Assembly (NCBI GenBank): GCA_046760705.1
Contig: JBHIER010000251.1
Location: 1 to 5,459, forward strand
Direction of reading: 5' to 3'
Length of the DNA stretch: 5,459 bases
Source: JBHIER01 sp046760705 [NCBI: bacterium]
GTDB lineage: Bacteria; JBHIER01; G020348925
Shown here: in pieces, positions 1 through 3,874 of the stretch
Numbering within the stretch: the stretch's first letter is position 1
Layout: each line of letters begins with the position of its first letter
Notes under the pieces: generated by a model
What the model saw: the letters and a program-made list of their open reading frames with translations, nothing else
Database searches by the model: none
What the model was told of the DNA's origin: nothing
Position numbers and translations under genes: made by a program

Positions 1-1
1 C

Positions 2-181
2 TGCCACCACGGCCGTGGCACTTTTGAGGTGGCCCCTTTCCGGCCTTCGGACATTGAGACGGCCCCCCCTGAGACCTCCATTACCCAACCGGATCAGCCG
101 AAGGAAGACTCGGACGATTCCCTCCCCGGCCCGCACGCTGAGAGGCCGGTCATTCTCCTCGATATCAAAAAGCTCGACTGA
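2..181 (+). CDS. C-terminal end of an unrecognised protein (5' partial)
   Basis: The frame is open from the left edge to a TGA at 179-181 and gives 59 residues; the start lies outside the window. The fragment begins CHHGRGTFEVAPFRP, continues through an acidic, proline-rich and probably disordered stretch (residues about 16-48, rich in P, E, D and S), and ends in a short hydrophobic-then-basic tail, VILLDIKKLD. The codons look like those of the genes downstream, with many G/C third positions, and the composition is credible protein, so I take this frame as real. I do not recognise the family. The Cys-His-His start could be the end of a metal-binding segment, but one fragment cannot show that. 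In related gene orders the neighbour upstream of yggS is often a laccase-domain (YlmD/PgeF) protein, but nothing visible here supports that identity. Confidence 0.6.
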   Translation, partial: CHHGRGTFEVAPFRPSDIETAPPETSITQPDQPKEDSDDSLPGPHAERPVILLDIKKLD

Positions 182-239
182 AGGGCAGCTATCATCCCGA
201 CCTGAGTGGTTCTGAAGAGCAGTTCTGGTGCGCCTCGGA

Positions 240-272
240 GGGCTGTTTCTCCCCAGTCGGCCCCGATTTTTT
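240..272 (+). terminator. possible weak rho-independent terminator of the upstream gene
   Basis: GGGCTG (240-245) can pair with CGGCCC (258-263) to give a 6-bp stem with one G-U pair and a 12-nt loop. Three bases later comes a run of six T (267-272). It lies 59 nt after the upstream stop codon and just before a promoter-like sequence, where a transcription boundary would be expected. The stem is short and the loop large, so termination may be weak. Confidence 0.35.
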
Positions 273-274
273 GG

Positions 275-302
275 TTGCTTTTCAACTGAAGTGTAGTATA
301 TT
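275..302 (+). promoter_or_regulatory. candidate sigma70-type promoter for yggS
   Basis: TTGCTT (275-280) could act as a -35 element, matching 3 of 6 consensus positions. TATATT (297-302) could act as a -10, matching 5 of 6, with a 16-nt spacer. Transcription would begin near 308, leaving a leader of about 19 nt before the yggS start. The local AT content is much higher than in the surrounding genes. The call rests on pattern only; a second pairing, TTGGTT (271-276) with TAGTAT (294-299), is also possible. Confidence 0.35.
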
Positions 303-318
303 CAAGGGTTGATTTTTT

Positions 319-326
319 GAGGGAGG
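319..326 (+). promoter_or_regulatory. ribosome-binding region that leaves the yggS start ambiguous
   Basis: GAGGGAGG ends directly against the ATG at 327, so its best core GGAGG (322-326) has no spacer to that ATG; only the upstream GAGG (319-322) is spaced, by 4 nt. The same GGAGG sits 9 nt before an in-frame GTG at 336, which is a more usual distance. Initiation at the GTG would remove three residues. Confidence 0.5.
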
Positions 327-1028
327 ATGAGCGCAGTGGCCGCTATTACTGAAAACATCGCCTCCGTCAAGGAGAGAATAGCCAGGGCTGCACAGCGGGC
401 CGGACGCCACCCGTCTGAGATCGCCATCGTGGCCGTGGCCAAGGGCGTCGATGTGGAGCGGATCAGAGAGGCCCTGGAGGCAGGTATCAGCATCATCGGG
501 GAGAATAGGGTTCAGGAAGCCCTGCAGAAGATGAAGGCTGTGGACGGCTCCGTCACATGGCACATGGTTGGCCACCTACAGCGCAACAAGGTGAAGCAAG
601 CGGTGCACATCTTCGACCTCATCCATTCCCTGGACAGCCTTCGGCTGGCCGAGGAGATCAACTCGAGGGCTTTGACCGCGGGGACCATCATGGACGTGTT
701 GGTGCAGGTGAATACCTCCCAGGAGGAGACGAAATTTGGTCTTGAACCTCAGGAGACCATAAATCTCCTTCGGGCGATCTCCACCTTCAAGGGTCTGTCC
801 GTGCGAGGGTTGATGACTATCGGTGCCTTTCTACCCGATCCGGAAGAGGTGAGACCCTGCTTTCGGAGGCTGCGGGAGTTGAAGGAGAAGATCATTGAAG
901 CCGATATCCCCAACATTGAAATGGAATACCTTTCGATGGGCATGACGAGCGATTTTGAGGTGGCCATCGAGGAGGGAGCAAACATAGTCCGTATCGGGAC
1001 GGCCATCTTCGGCCCCCGGGCCTATTGA
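327..1028 (+). CDS. yggS: YggS/PLPBP family pyridoxal phosphate-binding homeostasis protein
   Basis: The 233-residue product matches the usual length of this family. YggS/PROSC/YlmE proteins are cytosolic, fold as a single alanine-racemase-like TIM barrel, bind pyridoxal 5'-phosphate and keep free PLP and amino/keto-acid pools balanced; no catalytic reaction is established. Family motifs appear in order: VAVAKG with the presumed PLP-binding Lys39, GENRVQE (58-64), WHMVGHLQRNK (78-88), VN (128-129), KFG (136-138), GLMTIG (161-166), SMGMTSDF (203-210) and the phosphate-binding RIGTAIFG (222-229). AVAKG replaces the commoner AVSKT around the lysine, a mild variation. The ATG start is kept by convention; the in-frame GTG at 336 is better placed relative to the Shine-Dalgarno sequence and gives an N-terminus closer to that of relatives. 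It is the first gene after a probable transcription boundary and is followed by yggT after a 160-bp gap. Confidence 0.96.
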   Translation: MSAVAAITENIASVKERIARAAQRAGRHPSEIAIVAVAKGVDVERIREALEAGISIIGENRVQEALQKMKAVDGSVTWHMVGHLQRNKVKQAVHIFDLIHSLDSLRLAEEINSRALTAGTIMDVLVQVNTSQEETKFGLEPQETINLLRAISTFKGLSVRGLMTIGAFLPDPEEVRPCFRRLRELKEKIIEADIPNIEMEYLSMGMTSDFEVAIEEGANIVRIGTAIFGPRAY

Positions 1029-1066
1029 GAGGGGGTGGCCCTAGAGGCACAGAGAGTCTTGAAATC

Positions 1067-1138
1067 ATGGAGTAATGGAGTAATGAAGTCAATCCGTAGG
1101 TCCTCCAGATTCAGATTCCAACGCGATCGAATACTCCA
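1067..1138. repeat. short TGGAGTA-type repeats between yggS and yggT
   Basis: ATGGAGTA occurs twice in perfect tandem (1067-1074 and 1075-1082), followed by a degenerate third copy, ATGAAGTC (1083-1090). The inverted 7-mer TACTCCA lies at 1132-1138 and could pair with TGGAGTA in either upstream copy across a loop of about 50-60 nt. A small direct repeat of AGATTC (around 1107-1118) lies between them. The function is unknown. It could be a dispersed intergenic repeat remnant or a weak mRNA structure; this one window cannot distinguish them. Confidence 0.5.
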
Positions 1139-1188
1139 ATTTGTCCTCCGTGTCTCAGTGGACTAATGAATAGAACAGGATCGAAAAA

Positions 1189-2013
1189 ATGGAACTGTTC
1201 AATTTCCTGATCACCGTGTATATCGTCCTCTTGTTCTCCAGGCTCTTTCTTCCTGTGGGGGGAGAGCTCCTCTTTAATCCCCTTCTGAGGACGATCGTCA
1301 AGCTGACTGAACCGCTTCTCCAGCCGTTGAGACGGGTCGTGCCGCCGAGGCGGACCGGTTTTGATCCCTCGCCCCTGGTGGCTGCTACCCTGTTGCTCCT
1401 CATCAGGGGATTTCTCCTCGGTCTTTCCGAAGGGCTGGGCGCTAAAGGGGCTCTGCTCAGAAGTGGGCTGGTTCTCGTGGATTTTGTCTATCGGGCTTAT
1501 GGAGTCCTCCTTTTGGGAGTGGTTTTCGTCTCCCTGGGCAGCGCTTTCTCCCACAGTCGATTCACACAGATTATGTTGAACATGACAGATCCTACTCTCC
1601 ACCCTCTCCGGCGTTTCACCGGCTACCGAGAGCGAGGCCTCGACTGGGCCCCGCTGATCGGCATGGCCTTGCTGATTGCGGTCCGGACCGCCGTCGTCTT
1701 GAGTGTTCTGCACATACTCGGGGCTTCGGAACATCCCGCAAACATTCGGGGAGCGACCGTAGAGAGCACGTACATTCTGGTGGACACATTGATCACGTTC
1801 CTGATGGTCGTTATGATCGCCAGGGTCGTTGTCTCCTGGATCAATCTCGATCCATACAACCCCTTGGTGCAGGCGGTCATCTTCTTCTCCGATCCCATTC
1901 TCACCCCCATCCGCCGGCTGATACCGGCTTGGACTGTGGGATTGGACTTCTCACCCATGTTCGGAATCATCCTGCTCATGGTGGTTCGATATATGGTGCA
2001 CCGGATCATTTGA
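1189..2013 (+). CDS. yggT: YggT-family integral membrane protein with three YggT repeats
   Basis: The 274-residue, strongly hydrophobic product is predicted to sit in the inner membrane. YggT/YlmG proteins are linked to cell envelope and division functions, to K+ or osmotic tolerance in E. coli, and to nucleoid or thylakoid organisation in cyanobacteria and plastids; no enzymatic activity is known. The family unit is a membrane helix, then a loop with [DE]PxLxP[LI]RR followed by G[FL]Dx[SA]P, then a second helix. Three units are visible: EPLLQPLRR (41-49) with GFDPSP (57-62), DPTLHPLRR (134-142) with GLDWAP (150-155), and DPILTPIRR (235-243) with GLDFSP (251-256). Helices are expected near 4-22, 61-80, 94-119, 152-176, 197-217 and 254-270. 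The middle unit lacks the NP that precedes the motif in the other two. AGGA (1177-1180) lies 8 nt before the ATG. The divIVA start follows 19 bp after the stop, suggesting co-transcription. Identity is secure; the exact role is not. Confidence 0.93.
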   Translation: MELFNFLITVYIVLLFSRLFLPVGGELLFNPLLRTIVKLTEPLLQPLRRVVPPRRTGFDPSPLVAATLLLLIRGFLLGLSEGLGAKGALLRSGLVLVDFVYRAYGVLLLGVVFVSLGSAFSHSRFTQIMLNMTDPTLHPLRRFTGYRERGLDWAPLIGMALLIAVRTAVVLSVLHILGASEHPANIRGATVESTYILVDTLITFLMVVMIARVVVSWINLDPYNPLVQAVIFFSDPILTPIRRLIPAWTVGLDFSPMFGIILLMVVRYMVHRII

Positions 2014-2017
2014 TGAG

Positions 2018-2024
2018 GGAGGAG
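2018..2024 (+). promoter_or_regulatory. Shine-Dalgarno that supports the TTG start of divIVA
   Basis: GGAGGAG lies 8 nt before the TTG at 2033-2035. No in-frame ATG or GTG gives the conserved DivIVA N-terminus, so this strong site decides the unusual start codon. The site begins 4 bp after the yggT stop. Confidence 0.75.
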
Positions 2025-2032
2025 ACGCTCCG

Positions 2033-2719
2033 TTGAAAATTACACCGTTAGACATACGTCGGCAAGAGTTCAACCGCAAGCTGCGGGGTTTCGATCCCGA
2101 AGAGGTCCAAACGTTCCTGGAGATGCTGTCCGACGAATTCGAGGCGGTAATCAGAGAGAATACGACCCTCAAGGACCGGATCGACGGATTGGACTCGCAG
2201 GTGGCCAGCTTCCGCGAGATGGAGAAGACCCTGCAGGATACCATCGTCACAGCGCAGAAAGCCCGGGAGGAGGCAAAATCTGAGGCGCTCAAGGAGGCCG
2301 ACTTCATCGTCCGAGAGGCTGAACTGAAGGCCGAGCGGTGGATCGAGGAGGCTCGCCAGGAGGTGATGGCCCTGAACAGGGAACTGGCCACCCTCAGAAG
2401 CCACAAGGCCTCTTTCATTGCAAAGTTGAGGGCACTACTCAACTCACAGAACGAGCTCCTCAATGTTCTCGAGCTCGATTCGAACCGAGTGGTTCCCTCG
2501 CCCCGCCAAAGGGAAGAGAAGCGGGGGGAGGGCGGCCACGGTGCTGAAGAGAGATTCTCCTCCGATATTTCAAAACCGTCCGAGGCATCGAGCACACATG
2601 ACTCCGAAGGAGAGAAGTTCCGTGCTGCGGGTCCGGGTACAACCGAGGGCCGCCGCCGACCGAATCGAAGGATTTATGGAAGACGGAACCCTCAAAATGA
2701 GAGTCACGGCAACCCCTGA
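2033..2719 (+). CDS. divIVA: DivIVA-domain coiled-coil protein, TTG start
   Basis: DivIVA proteins bind curved or septal membrane through a short N-terminal domain and polymerise through coiled coils, recruiting division or polar-growth partners. Translation from the TTG gives MKITPLDIRRQEFNRKLRGF, which aligns without gaps to the B. subtilis N-terminus (T4, P5, D7, I8, F13, R18, G19). The membrane-inserting Phe17 is Leu17 here, with Arg18 kept. Residues about 28-145 are charged, heptad-like and lack proline, as expected for a coiled coil. From about 150 the sequence turns hydrophilic and disordered. Its last 40 residues (189-228, including GRRRPNRR) are encoded inside the DUF167 gene in another frame and probably do not represent a conserved domain. 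The total of 228 residues is longer than many family members because of this tail. The stop at 2717-2719 is the first in frame; a lost stop or small frameshift shortly before 2598 is possible. Its place between yggT and ileS matches the Gram-positive division neighbourhood. Confidence 0.9.
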   Translation: MKITPLDIRRQEFNRKLRGFDPEEVQTFLEMLSDEFEAVIRENTTLKDRIDGLDSQVASFREMEKTLQDTIVTAQKAREEAKSEALKEADFIVREAELKAERWIEEARQEVMALNRELATLRSHKASFIAKLRALLNSQNELLNVLELDSNRVVPSPRQREEKRGEGGHGAEERFSSDISKPSEASSTHDSEGEKFRAAGPGTTEGRRRPNRRIYGRRNPQNESHGNP

Positions 2720-2894
2720 GAGGGGCAAGGCGAACCAAAGCATCGTCCGTCTGTTGGCTAAACGCCTGGGTGTGAAAACTTCCCAGGTGGAGATCACTGC
2801 AGGGCATACTTCTGCAAGGAAGACGGTCAGGATAGCTGGGCTCGATGGTGATGAGATCAAACGAGCCGTGGTAAAATCGCAGAATCAGGAATAG
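2598..2894 (+). CDS. yggU: DUF167 (YggU family) protein
   Basis: The 98-residue product has the normal size for DUF167, a small single-domain alpha/beta family with known folds but no established function. Visible motifs are VLRVRVQPRA (9-18), the signature LKMRVTATPERGKAN (32-46, canonical LKVRVxAPPxxGKAN), LGVKTSQVEI (57-66) and GHTSARKTVRI (69-79). The ATG at 2598 is chosen because it gives a typical short lead-in before the first strand; GAGG (2582-2585) is 12 nt upstream, rather far. An in-frame GTG at 2622 has a better site (AAGGAG, 2607-2612, 9 nt away) and would start at the first strand. The frame stays open back to an ATG at 2463, but that extra part is read better as the divIVA tail. 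The gene overlaps divIVA by 122 bp. A gene caller that limits same-strand overlap could truncate or miss it. The next gene starts 6 bp after the stop. Confidence 0.88.
   Translation: MTPKERSSVLRVRVQPRAAADRIEGFMEDGTLKMRVTATPERGKANQSIVRLLAKRLGVKTSQVEITAGHTSARKTVRIAGLDGDEIKRAVVKSQNQE
2607..2612 (+). promoter_or_regulatory. internal Shine-Dalgarno pointing to an alternative DUF167 start
   Basis: AAGGAG lies 9 nt before an in-frame GTG at 2622-2624. It is the strongest ribosome-binding match near the DUF167 N-terminus, so the GTG (protein 90 residues) competes with the ATG at 2598 as the true start. Confidence 0.4.
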
Positions 2895-2900
2895 AGAGAG

Positions 2901-3722
2901 ATGTCGGAGCTGAGAGAACAGATCGCAGAATCGGTCGCATTCATTCGGACGAAATCGAAGTTAGAACCGGAGGTTGGAATCATTTTGGGAACTGGGCTGG
3001 GAGCTCTGGCCGACGATATTGAGAAGGAGGCCGTCATCCCTTACGAAGAGATTCCTCAGTTTCCCGTCTCCACTGTCTCCTTCCACGCCGGCCGTCTGAT
3101 CCTGGGAACCTTGAACGGAAAAGGGATCGTGCTCATGCAGGGGAGATTCCATCGCTATGAAGGGTACACCTTGAAGCAGATCACCTTTCCCGTACGGGTG
3201 ATGAAGGCTCTCGGGGCTGAAGCCCTCATCATCTCCACAGCCTGTGGAGCAGTGAACCCGCAATTTCAGGCAGGCGACATCATGGTCATCATCGATCACA
3301 TCAATCTTTTGGGGGACAACCCCCTCATCGGACCCAACGATGACGAACTCGGCCCCCGGTTCCCGGATATGTCGGAGGCTTACAGTCGGGAGTTGATCGG
3401 CCTGACCGAGCAGGTGGCCCTGGAGGAGAAGATCAAGATCCAAAAGGGGGTCTATGCGGCTATGACAGGCCCAAACTTGGAGACGGCCGCAGAGTATCGA
3501 TACACCAGAATTATCGGGGCCGATGTCGTCGGCATGTCCACTGTACCCGAAGATCTTGTCGCCGTTCACTCCGGTATGAGGGTGCTGGGCCTGGCCGTGG
3601 TCACCGATGTCTGTTTCCCGGATACCCTTCAGAAGGCAAACATCGAGGGCATCATCAGGACAGCCGAACAGACCGAACCGAAGTTGACTAAAATCATCAA
3701 AAGGGTGGTAAAGCAGATATGA
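2901..3722 (+). CDS. purine nucleoside phosphorylase, trimeric (PNP-I/MTAP-like) class
   Basis: This 273-residue cytosolic enzyme should cleave purine (deoxy)nucleosides with phosphate to free base and (deoxy)ribose 1-phosphate in purine salvage. Length and motifs fit the trimeric class: phosphate loop GTGLG (30-34), GRFHRYEGY (81-89) with the catalytic-type His84, DHINLLGDNPLIGPNDD (132-148), RFPDMSEAYS (153-162), GPNLETAAEYR (190-200) with base-contacting Glu194, and VGMSTVPE (210-217). Several positions differ from classical inosine/guanosine enzymes, using alignment by eye to human PNP: TNAAGG is STACGA (112-117), Phe200 is Leu193, Asn243 is Asp236 (VVTDVCFPD), and His257 appears to be Ile248. 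The Asn-to-Asp change suggests activity on 6-aminopurines, so adenosine or methylthioadenosine phosphorylase activity is a real alternative. For that reason no gene symbol is given. AGGA (2887-2890) lies 10 nt before the ATG, which follows the DUF167 stop by 6 bp. Confidence 0.92.
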   Translation: MSELREQIAESVAFIRTKSKLEPEVGIILGTGLGALADDIEKEAVIPYEEIPQFPVSTVSFHAGRLILGTLNGKGIVLMQGRFHRYEGYTLKQITFPVRVMKALGAEALIISTACGAVNPQFQAGDIMVIIDHINLLGDNPLIGPNDDELGPRFPDMSEAYSRELIGLTEQVALEEKIKIQKGVYAAMTGPNLETAAEYRYTRIIGADVVGMSTVPEDLVAVHSGMRVLGLAVVTDVCFPDTLQKANIEGIIRTAEQTEPKLTKIIKRVVKQI

Positions 3723-3729
3723 AGAAGTT

Positions 3730-3753
3730 CAGGTTCCGGTTCATTGGAATCTG
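3730..3753 (+). other. hairpin in the gap before ileS
   Basis: CAGGTTCC (3730-3737) pairs with GGAATCTG (3746-3753) as an 8-bp stem with one G-U pair and an 8-nt loop. No T-run follows, so it is not a standard intrinsic terminator. It begins 8 nt after the phosphorylase stop and could protect the upstream mRNA end or tune read-through into ileS; it may also be chance. Confidence 0.4.
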
Positions 3754-3793
3754 TTAGATGAGAGGAAAATCGGGGGATCTTGGGAGGGAAGCA

Positions 3794-3874
3794 ATGTTAG
3801 AAAAATTGAGGAGCTTTAGGAGACAGATTAGATGTTCAAAGAGGTATCAACAAAACTTGATTTTCCTCAATTAG
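3794..3874 (+). CDS. possible 26-residue leader ORF overlapping the start of ileS
   Basis: ATG at 3794 is preceded by a strong GGGAGG (3782-3787) with a 6-nt spacer. The frame encodes a basic 26-residue peptide beginning MLEKLRSFRRQIRCSKRYQQ and stops with TAG at 3872-3874, 40 nt inside ileS in a different frame. It has only two Ile codons and they are not clustered, so it is not an obvious isoleucine attenuator. The only support is the ribosome-binding site and its position; it may not be translated, or it may modulate ileS initiation by competition or coupling. Confidence 0.22.
   Translation: MLEKLRSFRRQIRCSKRYQQNLIFLN

Noticed and set aside
1034-1052. Imperfect palindrome GTGGCCCTAGAGGCAC just after yggS as a terminator
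   Set aside because: The pairing has internal mismatches with almost no loop, and no T-run follows.
1029-1188. Possible remnant of proC or another small gene between yggS and yggT
   Set aside because: No frame in the gap gives more than a short peptide, and I see no proC-like motif. Absence of the gene is noted, but decay of proC cannot be shown.
1111-1734. Long minus-strand open frame of 207 codons across the first two-thirds of yggT
   Set aside because: It is antisense to a clear YggT coding sequence. The product is full of Gln, Glu, Pro and His runs with no family resemblance and no credible ribosome-binding site, so it is a reverse-strand shadow.
2463-2597. N-terminal extension of DUF167 back to an ATG at 2463
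   Set aside because: The extra 45 residues are basic, Pro- and Arg-rich and unlike any DUF167 N-terminus, while the divIVA frame gives a sensible hydrophilic tail over the same bases.
3754-3831. Separate promoter for ileS
   Set aside because: No -35/-10 pair with acceptable spacing is visible; ileS may be read from upstream or from an unrecognised promoter.
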